This document shows, in pieces, positions 25,527 through 34,216 of a DNA stretch of 64,000 nt (its first letter is position 1; every line of letters begins with the position of its first letter). The DNA lies in the NCBI RefSeq assembly GCF_015694735.1, contig NZ_JADQDP010000002.1, forward strand, positions 1,302,001-1,366,000. Direction: 5' to 3'. Both the position numbers and the translations under genes were made by a program. The DNA is from Hymenobacter properus. Its GTDB lineage: Bacteria; Bacteroidota; Bacteroidia; Cytophagales; Hymenobacteraceae. Below the pieces are notes generated by a model. That model saw only the letters and a program-made list of their open reading frames with translations. It was not told the origin of the DNA and did no database searches.

Positions 25527-25564
25527 AAAAGCCCCGCCCGGATTGGTTCCGGGGCGGGGTTTTG
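25527..25564 (-). terminator. Intrinsic terminator between DUF885 paralogues
   Basis: AAAAGCCCCGCCC pairs with GGGGCGGGGTTTT around an 11-base loop. It lies downstream of paralogue 3 and palindrome B on the minus strand. Confidence 0.8.
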
Positions 25565-25601
25565 GAGTGGGGTAGGAGCAGGGACTCCGTTAGATATTAG
25601 C

Positions 25602-25693
25602 ACGTCATGCTGAGCGCAGCCGAAGCATCTCTACCGCAGGAGTAATTATCTACTTCAGCACGCGACATGCTTCGGCTGCGCTCAGCATGACGT
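25602..25693. repeat. Palindromic repeat B, family 1a
   Basis: Arms 25602-25628 and 25667-25693 are perfect 27-nt inverse copies (core GTCATGCTGAGCGCAGCC). It lies 15 bases after the stop of DUF885 paralogue 3. This is the only copy of the family with a canonical terminator further downstream. Confidence 0.95.
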
Positions 25694-25708
25694 TCCTTTT
25701 CTCACTTC

Positions 25709-27520
25709 TCACTGCTGCTTCGCTGCCCAGGCGTCCATCTTGGTTTCAAGCACGCTCAGCGGCATCACGCCGTCTTTCAGCAGTTCGTCGTGGAAGTTGC
25801 TGAGGGAGAATTTGCTGCCTAGCTGCTTTTCGTAGCGGGCGCGCAGCTCCTGAATTTTCAGCTGGCCGATTTTGTAGGCCAGCGCCTGGCCCGGAATGGC
25901 CATGTAGCGCTCGATGGCGGCCGTGTCGTTTTCGCGGTTGTCGGGTGTGTTATCGAGCATGTAGTCAATGGCTTGCTCGCGGGTCATCTGGCCGGTGTGC
26001 AGGCCGGTGTCCACCACCAGGCGCACGGCGCGCAGCATCTCGTCGCTTAGGGCGCCGATGTATTGGTAGGGGTCTTTGTAGAGGCCCAACTCCTTGCCCA
26101 GGCTTTCGCAGTAGAGGGCCCAGCCTTCGGTCATGGCGCCGTAGCCGGCAAACTGGCGAAACTTGGGCAGGCTGGTGTTTTCCTGCTGCAAGGAAATCTG
26201 GTAGTGGTGCCCGGGGATGGCCTCGTGCAGAAACAGCGATTCCATGCCCTGCGTCACGTTGTACTCGGCGGGCTTGGGCAGGGGCACGTAGAAAATGCCC
26301 GGCCGCGAGCCGTCCGGCGAGCCCTGGTTGTACTCGGCCGAAGCCGACGCCTCCCGGAACGCCTCGGTGCGCCGAATCTCAAACGGCGTTTTAGGCGTGC
26401 GGCCAAACATCTTTTTCAGGTTTGGGTCGATGGTTTCCTGAATCTTGCGGAAACCTGCCAGTACCTCCTCGGCCGTCTTAAAGGGCATGGCCTTGGGGTT
26501 GGTTTTCAGGCTCTCGAAGAACTGCCGCAGCGTGCCCTTGAAGACCAGTTCGGTTTTCATGCGCTCCATCTCGGCGCGCAGGCGAGCCACCTCGCGCAGC
26601 CCCAGCTCGTGGATTTCGGCCGGAGTTTTCGCCGTGGTGGTCCAGTAGCTCACGTAGTAGCGGTAGATTTCCGGCCCGCCCGGCACGGCGTTGATGCCGC
26701 TGGTGGCGCGCGACTTGGGCAGGTACTCGTTGGCCAGGAAGTCCCCCATTTTCTTGTAAGTCGGCACTACCTGGGTCTGAATGGCCTTCTTGTATGCCTC
26801 GGTCAGGCGCTGCTTATCAGCGTCGGAAAAGTCTTTCGGGAAGTTGTTGATGGGGCTGTAAAACAGCGACTTGGTAGGGTCCGTCACCTGCATGTCCTTG
26901 GCGCGCATCTGGGGCAGCATCTTCACCACCAGCGCCCGGGGCAGCACCACGCCGGCCTTCATGCCGCGCCGGAAGTTGCCGATGGCCGAGTCGGCCCACA
27001 CCGTGAAGCCCTGCACGCGGCCCAGCCAGTTGTCGTAGTCCTTCACCGTCTTAAACGGCTGGTTGCCCTGCCCCGAGCCGTACTGCCCCATGCTGATGGG
27101 CAGCCCCCAAAACTGCTGAAACGGAATCATCCAGGTGTTCAGCTTCAGCCCCTCCACTCGCTGCTTGAGGTCATACTGGAATATGTCGTAGCTGATTTTA
27201 TCGTTCTCATCCAGCTTAGCGCGGTCGAACTGCCCCAGCCGCGTTAGGTAATCCTGGTAAAACGTTCGCAGCGTGTCGCGAAACGCCTGCGTCTGGTCGT
27301 TGGGCAGCAGGTTGTTGTAGCGGTTGTCGCCCTGCGCTGTGGCCGAAAGCGGGTCGAGGCGCGACTGCCGCTCCCAGAAGCTGGCAAACAGCCCGTTGAG
27401 GCCTTTGGTGGAGTCAGCGGCCGTGCCATTGCCGGCGGATGCCGTTTCGGAGGTTTTGGTTTGGTTGCAGGCCGTTGTGAGCGCCACGGCAACGAGGCCG
27501 GCGAGGGCAATTTTTTTCAT
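25709..27520 (-). CDS. DUF885 zincin-like lipoprotein peptidase, paralogue 3
   Basis: This 603-residue protein differs from the other two copies by a lipoprotein signal (LVAVALTTAC, lipid-attachment Cys18) and a Ser/Thr-rich linker, so it is membrane-anchored rather than soluble. The DUF885 core is complete: FWERQSRLDPLSATAQGDNRYN, YNQGSPDGSRPGIFYVP, HEAIPGHH at about 432-439 and EGWALYCESLGKELGLY. A two-residue insertion (QMRAKDMQ region) distinguishes it from the other copies. It is likely a zinc metallopeptidase of unknown specificity. Divergence among the three copies is moderate, which suggests old duplication and possible division of substrates or location. Confidence 0.87.
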   Translation of the reverse strand: MKKIALAGLVAVALTTACNQTKTSETASAGNGTAADSTKGLNGLFASFWERQSRLDPLSATAQGDNRYNNLLPNDQTQAFRDTLRTFYQDYLTRLGQFDRAKLDENDKISYDIFQYDLKQRVEGLKLNTWMIPFQQFWGLPISMGQYGSGQGNQPFKTVKDYDNWLGRVQGFTVWADSAIGNFRRGMKAGVVLPRALVVKMLPQMRAKDMQVTDPTKSLFYSPINNFPKDFSDADKQRLTEAYKKAIQTQVVPTYKKMGDFLANEYLPKSRATSGINAVPGGPEIYRYYVSYWTTTAKTPAEIHELGLREVARLRAEMERMKTELVFKGTLRQFFESLKTNPKAMPFKTAEEVLAGFRKIQETIDPNLKKMFGRTPKTPFEIRRTEAFREASASAEYNQGSPDGSRPGIFYVPLPKPAEYNVTQGMESLFLHEAIPGHHYQISLQQENTSLPKFRQFAGYGAMTEGWALYCESLGKELGLYKDPYQYIGALSDEMLRAVRLVVDTGLHTGQMTREQAIDYMLDNTPDNRENDTAAIERYMAIPGQALAYKIGQLKIQELRARYEKQLGSKFSLSNFHDELLKDGVMPLSVLETKMDAWAAKQQ

Positions 27521-27583
27521 GAGCGAATGGGAATGTGCCGCAAGCTACGAAGCCGCTCCCTACGCTCCCATACCCCTGCGTTG

Positions 27584-28138
27584 CTACTGCGCCGCCGGCG
27601 CAGGCGGGGCCGCCAGGCGCGCCACGGCCAACCGGCCCAGTGCCTTGGCTACCTGCCACCGCGAGTAGCTGCGGTCGGCCCGCGGCAGGCCGATGACGAG
27701 CGTGCGGTCGGGCAGGCCCACGTACAGGTCGCCGTGGAAGTCGTCATAGTACGCCTCGTGCCCCAGGCCGTTCACTGCCAGAATATTGCGCCGTTTCAGT
27801 CGGTTGCCAGTTTGCACGATGGCGAAGGCCGAGGCCGGCCGGTACGATACCACCACCACGGCATCGGGGCTGCCGGGCTGGTCGGCTTGCACAAAGCGGC
27901 AGGCCTCGCCGCCGGCCTGCTGCCGTACGGGCTGCCCGGTGAGGTCGCCTACCTCGCGGGGCGTGAGCAGGCGGCAGGTTTCGGTGGGCAGCGTGGCCGT
28001 GGTGTCGAGCTGCACGGTGGTGGCGCGTCCCGAGCCACCGCTCGACTGTTCCAGCGGCGCGTTGCTGCTGCAGGCGCCCAGCCAAGTGCCCAGCGCCGCC
28101 AGGGCCAGCCACCGTGCTCCGCACCCTTCTTTCGTCAT
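27584..28138 (-). CDS. Lipoprotein of unknown function
   Basis: This 184-residue protein has a lipoprotein signal ALGTWLGAC (lipid-attachment Cys23). The mature domain begins TCRLLTPREVGDLTGQPVR and continues ACRFVQADQPGSPDAVVVVSYRPA. The pattern of two cysteines around a short alpha/beta unit (CxLLT...LTG...C) recalls DUF3558-type lipoproteins of other phyla, but this is a resemblance only. The start at 28138 is preferred; an in-frame ATG is nine bases upstream. It precedes the DUF885 lipoprotein gene by 63 bases on the same strand and may be co-transcribed. Confidence 0.65.
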   Translation of the reverse strand: MTKEGCGARWLALAALGTWLGACSSNAPLEQSSGGSGRATTVQLDTTATLPTETCRLLTPREVGDLTGQPVRQQAGGEACRFVQADQPGSPDAVVVVSYRPASAFAIVQTGNRLKRRNILAVNGLGHEAYYDDFHGDLYVGLPDRTLVIGLPRADRSYSRWQVAKALGRLAVARLAAPPAPAAQ

Positions 28139-28256
28139 AAAAGCCATAAATACCGGACAGGCGCAGAGAAAGAAGCTGCTCCTTACGCCTTTACTACGAC
28201 AGCAAGCCAAAAATAGCAACATTGGCCCGCTACACACCTGGCAGAGCCAAACGCAA

Positions 28257-28288
28257 AAAGGCCCTGTTTCGGCTGAAACAGGGCCTTT
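28257..28288 (-). terminator. Intrinsic terminator of the T9SS protein gene
   Basis: A perfect 14-bp stem AAAGGCCCTGTTTC/GAAACAGGGCCTTT with a four-base loop lies 21 bases beyond the stop at 28310. A-rich flanking bases give a U run on the minus-strand transcript. Confidence 0.88.
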
Positions 28289-28309
28289 CTTAGTAGTTGG
28301 CGCCAGTAC

Positions 28310-30652
28310 CTACTCGCGCACGAAGCGCTGCAAGCTGCGGCCGCTTTCGGTCACGATTTCCAGCAGGTAGATACCGGCCGGCAGTGCTTTCACGTCTAGG
28401 CCGGCGGCCGAGGTTTGGCCGCTCAGCAGGGCGCGGCCCTGACCATTCAGCACCCGGAATTTCGCGGACTCGGTAGCGAGGCCGAAGTAGAGCGTACCCG
28501 TCGTGGGGTTGGGGTACACACTGGCTTCGCTGCCCACGGTCCAGCGGGCCGTCACCACCGGCGAGTAAGCCACCGTACCGTCGAGGTCGGTTTGGCGCAG
28601 GCGGTAGTGGGAAAGGCCTTGGAGGGGCGTACGGTCGAGGGCGGCGTAGCTGTGCGCAACGGCGCTGTTGCCCTGCGCGGCTACCTTCATGATGGTTTCG
28701 AACGACTCGCCGTCGGCGCTGCGCTGTACTTCAAACGAAGCACTGTTCTTTTCCGAAGCCGTGGCCCAATCCAGGGCAATGCCGCTGGCTTTGGTGGTTG
28801 CGCTGAATTTCGTCAGCGCAACAGGCAAGGGGTTCACGCCTGGGTAGCCGATTGCCGTGCTGGTGCTGGCCAGCGAGAAGCCCGTCGTGGTGGTGGGGAA
28901 AGAAGTGAAAGGACCCGACGTCAGCGAGCCGCTAACCGGCGCCCCGTTGGTGGCCGTGCCAGTAGCCGTCGAACGGCCAATGCTGGACCACGTGTTGGCC
29001 GCATTGCGGATGGCCATCACGAAAGTGGGGTCGGCTGGGTAGTTGACAAAATCATCCACACCGAAAGTGATAGTCACCGTAGCGTTGGTGAGCGAAACGG
29101 CCGCCGTAGGCGCCAACTTGAAATACCGGCGGAAAGAAACCCGGGTCAGGGGGGCCGTCAGGGTCTGGTTGGGGGCGCTTTCAATCTGCTCACCAATGTA
29201 CGTAGCGGCTGTGGTCTGGCCGGTTGTGTTCAGGAATAGCGGGCGGTAGTTGCCGCTCTTGCCTACTGGGAACAGTACGTCCGAGCTGTTGCCTGAAGTG
29301 GTCAGGTGAGCTACCGGGCCATTAACATATGAGTTGGAGCCGCCACCTTGAGCGGTAACGTTGTTGCCCAAGGTGAGCAGGGATGTTGCTGTAGTGTTAA
29401 TGAGGCCATTGGTGAGGATGAGCAGGCCATCCACCTGAACGCCGCGCTGAAGCGTCAAACCAGCTCCGTTGTTTACTTGCACGTGGGCATTGACGTTAAA
29501 GTTCAGGGCGCCGGCGCCGCTGATGGTTTGCAGCGAAGTGCCGCTGAACCCCACGCGGCCCGCACCGCCGTTGGGCGTGAAATTCAGCGTGCCGCCGTTG
29601 GCCAGCAGGTTGCCCTGCAGCACGGTGCCGGTGCCGGTGCCGTAGCCCGTGATATTGTCGTTGAACACGCCGCCCGTCATCTTTAGGTCATTAACTATGG
29701 TCAGTGTCTGCGAGCCGCTCGAAGTGGCAGTGCCGCCCGTGAACTCTAAGTTGCCGTACGTCTGGCCGCTCTGCGAGAACGTGCCGCCACTGTACACATA
29801 GAAGCTGCCGCTGTTAAACACCGAAACCGGCGACGGGCCCGTGCTGAAAGGGCTCAGGCCGCCTTGCTGCGTATAAGTAGCACCAGAGTTGAAAACGACC
29901 GAGTTGCTAACCGTTACTTCAGTGAATTCGGGGGCTAGTGCACCTCCGTTGCCGCCCACAATAGTGTTGGAGCCCGTTGTACCGAAAGGGCTGCCATTAA
30001 CAGTCGTAGAGGTAAATGAGCCCGTAGAACCGAATACCAGCGCACCGGCATCGGCCGGCACAAGACGGGTAAAAGTATTCGCGCCGGCATTAAACGTAAT
30101 AGCGCCATTTACTAGACCCTTGTTGCCCGCGCCGATTTTCATTAGCAGAAAGCGGTTGGAGGTGTTGCCGGAAGCTACTACCGTGAGGCTGGAACCCGCC
30201 TGCACAAAGAAATCGTCGGCATCCGGAGAAGGTGTGCCGCCCCCGATGGTTAGAATGCTGCCATCGTTGGAATTGGTAGGGCCGGCGAATGTTACCTGGG
30301 CATTGTTTACAAACCGCAGCTGATTAATCGTTTGCGAAGTTGGAGCTTGGCCGTTGCCGTAGTCCACCACAATAAAGGTGGGGAAAGTGGCACCAATGCT
30401 GCCGTCAAAAATTAGGATATCATCGGTTCGAGGGGTGGTTCGGGCCGAGCCAGTGCCCGCGGTATTGGTATTCCAGTTGTTTGCGGTGGACCAGGCATTG
30501 TTCGTTTTTCCGCGCCAATAATATGTAGTCTGCGCTTGGGATGCCACCGAGAAAAACAGCAGCCCGCAGAGAACGAGTAAAGCCATTTTAACAAGGTATA
30601 AGCCCGTGGCAGGTTGCGAGGAAGGCCGCAATGATTCTGTAGAATTTGCCAT
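28310..30652 (-). CDS. Large T9SS-exported beta-rich surface protein
   Basis: This 780-residue protein is predicted to be secreted by the type IX system. Its hydrophobic signal segment is MALLVLCGLLFFSVASQAQ. That segment is preceded by 22 polar residues if ATG 30652 is used; ATG 30586 would give a conventional signal peptide and is an equal alternative. The mature part starts TTYYWRGKTNNAWSTANNW, typical of Bacteroidota repeat proteins, and is rich in Gly, Thr, Ser and Asn with many short strands, suggesting a beta-helix or stacked-sheet adhesin. A conserved VALTKFSATTKASGIALDWATASEKNSASFEVQRS segment (read in parts) and the last 70 residues (SVYPNPTTGTLYF onward) form the fibronectin-like and type A sorting domains. 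No catalytic motif is seen. Confidence 0.82.
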   Translation of the reverse strand: MANSTESLRPSSQPATGLYLVKMALLVLCGLLFFSVASQAQTTYYWRGKTNNAWSTANNWNTNTAGTGSARTTPRTDDILIFDGSIGATFPTFIVVDYGNGQAPTSQTINQLRFVNNAQVTFAGPTNSNDGSILTIGGGTPSPDADDFFVQAGSSLTVVASGNTSNRFLLMKIGAGNKGLVNGAITFNAGANTFTRLVPADAGALVFGSTGSFTSTTVNGSPFGTTGSNTIVGGNGGALAPEFTEVTVSNSVVFNSGATYTQQGGLSPFSTGPSPVSVFNSGSFYVYSGGTFSQSGQTYGNLEFTGGTATSSGSQTLTIVNDLKMTGGVFNDNITGYGTGTGTVLQGNLLANGGTLNFTPNGGAGRVGFSGTSLQTISGAGALNFNVNAHVQVNNGAGLTLQRGVQVDGLLILTNGLINTTATSLLTLGNNVTAQGGGSNSYVNGPVAHLTTSGNSSDVLFPVGKSGNYRPLFLNTTGQTTAATYIGEQIESAPNQTLTAPLTRVSFRRYFKLAPTAAVSLTNATVTITFGVDDFVNYPADPTFVMAIRNAANTWSSIGRSTATGTATNGAPVSGSLTSGPFTSFPTTTTGFSLASTSTAIGYPGVNPLPVALTKFSATTKASGIALDWATASEKNSASFEVQRSADGESFETIMKVAAQGNSAVAHSYAALDRTPLQGLSHYRLRQTDLDGTVAYSPVVTARWTVGSEASVYPNPTTGTLYFGLATESAKFRVLNGQGRALLSGQTSAAGLDVKALPAGIYLLEIVTESGRSLQRFVRE

Positions 30653-31015
30653 AAGTTGGTCAGTAGTTTCCAAATGAGCCCGCAAGTTACTATTGTTGAA
30701 TTAAAAATGAAACTAAACAAAAGTCAACCTCGTAGTGGCACGCGCTGGTAAGCCCGACAGTAAGCTCATAAAAAGGGATTCCAGCCATAGCAATATTGAT
30801 GGGCGAGGGGACTTAGCTCATGTATGTTAGTTAGATTGTTTTAATATTGTTTACAAATTATTAATTTAGAAGCCATTAGTAGAAGTCGTTGATTATCCCT
30901 GAAGGTTGTGCAAAATTCCCATTAAAAGAGATTGTGGCGTAGCGGGAATAAATTGCGGCTTGACTTTGTGTTTCGGTCAAGCCACTCGTTTGTTCATCTT
31001 CCTTACGCTACTGCT
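30653..31015. other. AT-rich divergent intergenic region
   Basis: This is the largest non-coding stretch in the window and much more AT-rich than its surroundings. It separates the divergent T9SS protein and the GH3/beta-lactamase gene and must hold both promoters. TGACTTTG at 30961-30968 differs by one base from TAnnTTTG and would serve the plus-strand gene if translation starts at 31016. No palindromic repeat, RNA gene or small ORF of conviction is present. Confidence 0.5.
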
Positions 31016-34000
31016 TTGTCCTTTCCCACCCGCCTTGTTTCACTCTTATTAGTTGTCTGTTCCTTTGGGGCTCAGGCGCAACGCTCGAAGTCTTCCAAGC
31101 CCAATTCTCAGCCGGCGGTTAAAACGCTACGGAAAAACCCAGTGGCCAGAAGGTTTCCGGCTGCAAAAGCGCAGCTGCAGCCGAGTGTCGCCAAAGCCCC
31201 TGCTTTCACTCGCTACTTGCACTCGCCCTGGGTCGATAGCGTGATGCGCGTACTTACGCCCGACCAGCGCGCCGCGCAGCTGTTCATGGTGGCCGCGTAT
31301 TCCAACCGCAAGCGCATCGACGAAGACTCGATTTCGACGCTTATTCAGCAGTATGGCATCGGCGGGCTCATTTTCTTTCAGGGCGGGCCGGTGCGGCAGT
31401 CCAAGCTGCTGAATCGCTACCAAAGCCAAAGCCGCGTGCCGCTGCTAGTGGCGCTGGATGGTGAATGGGGCGTGGGCATGCGCTTGGATAGCGTGGTGAA
31501 ATTCCCCTATCAAATGAGCTTGGGCGGCGAAACCGACACAACCCTGCTTTACGACATGGGCCGCGAGGTGGCTTACCAGTTCAAACGCCTGGGCATGCAC
31601 GTCAACTTTGCTCCGGTGGTGGACGTTAACAACAACCCCGCCAACCCCGTCATCGGCTTTCGGAGCTGGGGCGAGAACCCGGCGGCCGTGGCCCGCGACG
31701 GCCGCCAGTACATGCGCGGCATGCAGGACGCCGGCATCCTGGCCGTAGCCAAACATTTCCCCGGCCACGGCGACGTGGACGCCGACTCGCACCTGGCCCT
31801 TCCTACGGTGCGCGTCGACCGCCGCCGGCTCGATACGCTGGAACTGCCGCCCTTCCGCAGCCTGATGGCCGGCGGCTTGGGCGGCATGATGGTGGCCCAC
31901 CTCAACGTGCCCGCCCTGGACACGGTGAGCGGCCCGAGCACCTTGTCGAAGCCTATCATCACGAGCTTGCTGCGCGATGAGATGGGCTTTAAGGGGTTGA
32001 TTTTTACCGATGCCATGAACATGAAGGGCGTCATCAGCAAGTTTCCGCCCGGCGAGGCCGATGTGCGCGCCCTCATCGCCGGCAACGACATCCTGGAGTT
32101 CAGCAAGAACATTCCGTTGGCTCTGCGCATGGTGCGGGCGGCTGTGGACAGCGGCCGCCTCACCCAGCAGGAAATTGACGTGCACTGCCGCCGTGTGCTG
32201 GCCCTCAAGCAGTGGGCCGGCCTGAACCGCTACCGTCCCATCAAGCTTCAGAATCTTTACCAGGACCTCAACGCGCCGCATGCGCAATACCTCAGCCACC
32301 GCCTCACCGAGCTGAGCATCACGCTGCTGCGTAACCAAAAGAACCTTTTGCCGCTGCAGCGCCTCGATACCCTGCGCGTGGCCACGCTGGTGCTGGGCAG
32401 CACCAGCCCTGACACTACTGACTTCCAGAAAGCCGTGGCCGACTACGCGCCCACGGCCCACTTCCGCGCCGCCGCCACGCCCACGCTCGACGAGCTGGCC
32501 CAGCTGCGCACGGCGCTCAAGCCCTACAACCTTATTCTGGTGTCGCTGCAAAACCTGGGCCGCCTGCCCGCCACCAGCTTCGGCATCACGCCCGAAACCA
32601 ACCTGCTGCTGCGCGAGCTAGTGAACCAGAAGCAAACGCTGGTGCTCAGCGTGTTTGGCTCGGCCTACGCCGTGGCCAAGGTGCGCGACTTGGACCGTGC
32701 TGCCGCCGTGGTGCTGGCTTATCAGGAAAGCCCTAATGCCCAGAACCTGGCCGCGCAGGCCATTTTTGGTGGCATCGGGGCCAGCGGCCGGCTGCCCGTG
32801 ACGGTGAGCGACCGGTACCCGCGCGGCTTTGGGCTGCGCACGGCCCCGGGCTTCCGCCTGCGCTATGCCAACCCCGAAGACGTTAGCATGGACCCACGCC
32901 TCGAAGCCCGCGTGGACAGCCTCGTGGGCCGGGCGCTGGCGGCCCAGGCGTTTCCGGGCGGGCAGGTGCTCATCGCCCGACGCGGCACCGTGGTGCTGCG
33001 CAAAAGCTACGGCAACCAGACGTATGCGGGCGAGGGGATAGGGGATAAGGAAAAGGTGATAGGGAATAAGGGTAACAAAGTCGTATCCCCTATACCCTCT
33101 TCCTTATCACTTACCGTGCCGCGCCCGGTGCGCAACGATGACCTTTACGACCTGGCCTCGATGACCAAGCTGATGGCTGCCACGCCGGCGCTGCTCAAGC
33201 TGCAAGGCGCGGGCAAATTCAGCCCCGATAGCACGATGGGCAACTACTTCGGCTTTTTGCGCGGTACCAACAAGGCCGATTTGAAGATGCGCGACGTGCT
33301 GGCTCACCAGGCCCGGCTCAAGGCATGGATTCCTTTCTGGCAGGAGCTGCGCAAAAAGAACGGCGAAATGCGTCGCCGCTACTTCCGGGCCGATTCGTCG
33401 GCGCGGTTTCCGCTGCCGGTGGCGGCCGGGCTGTGGGCGCGCAAGAATTTGCCGGCCCGCATCTACAAGGAAATAGGGGAGTCGCCGCTGAATGAGAAGC
33501 CGGGCTACGTGTATTCCGACTTGTCGTTTATTCTCTACCCCGAGCTGGTGAAGGCTCGGACGGGGCAGACCTTCGACGCGTATTTGCAGCAGCAGGTGTA
33601 CCGGCCGCTGGGTGCCACCACGTTGGGCTTCCGGCCCACCAACCGCTTTCCGCTTGCCCGCATTGTGCCCACGGAAGTGGATTCGGCCTTCCGCCGCCAA
33701 CTATTGCACGGCACCGTGCACGACGAAGGCGCGGCCCTGCTCGGCGGCCTCTCGGGCCACGCCGGCCTGTTTGGCGACGCCAACGACGTAGCCAAGCTGG
33801 CCCAGACCTACGCCTGGGGCGGCCGCTACGGCGGCCAGCAGCTCTTCGATAAAACCATTATGGACGAGTGGACGCGCTGCCAGTTTTGCCCGGACAACCG
33901 CCGCGCCCTGGCGTTCGACCGCCCGGCGGCCAACCCCATGGTGAACTCAGCCAAGTCGGCCTCGCAACGCAGCTACGGGCACACGGGCTTCACGGGCACC

Positions 34001-34141
34001 TACTTCTGGGTGGAGCCGGAGAAGGACTTGGTGGTGATTCTGCTCACCAACCGGGTGCACCCCACGCGGCGCAACAACAAGCTGACGGAGCTGAGCGTGC
34101 GCAGCTCCTTGCTGCAGCTGGCCATCGAGGCGGCGCGGTAG
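31016..34141 (+). CDS. Secreted GH3 (NagZ-like) glycosidase fused to a beta-lactamase-type hydrolase
   Basis: This protein of about 1041 residues joins two periplasmic enzymes. The GH3 N-terminal domain (about 75-420) has the NagZ-type dyad loop KHFPGHGDVDADSHLALP (from Lys246) and the nucleophile segment FTDAMNMKG (Asp332), indicating beta-N-acetylhexosaminidase activity on murein sugars. A GH3 C-terminal-like segment follows. From about 625 comes an S12 beta-lactamase domain with SMTK (Ser715-Lys718), YSD (Tyr833) and HTG (His989). The start is uncertain: no ATG exists, and TTG at 31016 gives a clean signal peptide (SFPTRLVSLLLVVCSFGAQA), whereas the longest frame starts at TTG 30932. Such fusions are common in Bacteroidota. 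Residues about 675-699 are encoded by an inserted palindrome. Confidence 0.88.
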   Translation: MSFPTRLVSLLLVVCSFGAQAQRSKSSKPNSQPAVKTLRKNPVARRFPAAKAQLQPSVAKAPAFTRYLHSPWVDSVMRVLTPDQRAAQLFMVAAYSNRKRIDEDSISTLIQQYGIGGLIFFQGGPVRQSKLLNRYQSQSRVPLLVALDGEWGVGMRLDSVVKFPYQMSLGGETDTTLLYDMGREVAYQFKRLGMHVNFAPVVDVNNNPANPVIGFRSWGENPAAVARDGRQYMRGMQDAGILAVAKHFPGHGDVDADSHLALPTVRVDRRRLDTLELPPFRSLMAGGLGGMMVAHLNVPALDTVSGPSTLSKPIITSLLRDEMGFKGLIFTDAMNMKGVISKFPPGEADVRALIAGNDILEFSKNIPLALRMVRAAVDSGRLTQQEIDVHCRRVLALKQWAGLNRYRPIKLQNLYQDLNAPHAQYLSHRLTELSITLLRNQKNLLPLQRLDTLRVATLVLGSTSPDTTDFQKAVADYAPTAHFRAAATPTLDELAQLRTALKPYNLILVSLQNLGRLPATSFGITPETNLLLRELVNQKQTLVLSVFGSAYAVAKVRDLDRAAAVVLAYQESPNAQNLAAQAIFGGIGASGRLPVTVSDRYPRGFGLRTAPGFRLRYANPEDVSMDPRLEARVDSLVGRALAAQAFPGGQVLIARRGTVVLRKSYGNQTYAGEGIGDKEKVIGNKGNKVVSPIPSSLSLTVPRPVRNDDLYDLASMTKLMAATPALLKLQGAGKFSPDSTMGNYFGFLRGTNKADLKMRDVLAHQARLKAWIPFWQELRKKNGEMRRRYFRADSSARFPLPVAAGLWARKNLPARIYKEIGESPLNEKPGYVYSDLSFILYPELVKARTGQTFDAYLQQQVYRPLGATTLGFRPTNRFPLARIVPTEVDSAFRRQLLHGTVHDEGAALLGGLSGHAGLFGDANDVAKLAQTYAWGGRYGGQQLFDKTIMDEWTRCQFCPDNRRALAFDRPAANPMVNSAKSASQRSYGHTGFTGTYFWVEPEKDLVVILLTNRVHPTRRNNKLTELSVRSSLLQLAIEAAR
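33040..33111. repeat. Palindromic element N inserted in a coding sequence
   Basis: Arm 33040-33068 is an imperfect inverse copy of 33084-33111 around a 15-base loop; the arms contain GGGGATAAGGAA. It encodes GIGDKEKVIGNKGNKVVS-type sequence at the start of the beta-lactamase domain, 16 codons before the SxxK serine, and keeps the frame open. Confidence 0.82.
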
Positions 34142-34216
34142 GGGCGAAGGGTGGGTTGAAAGGATAAGTGCTGCCTACCGGCTACCTTACCGGCCTTCAC
34201 CTACTCCCGCCCGTTT

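Noticed and set aside
30653-31015. RNA gene or riboswitch in the AT-rich divergent region
   Set aside because: No extended pairing, conserved riboswitch core or tRNA-like arms could be recognised by eye.
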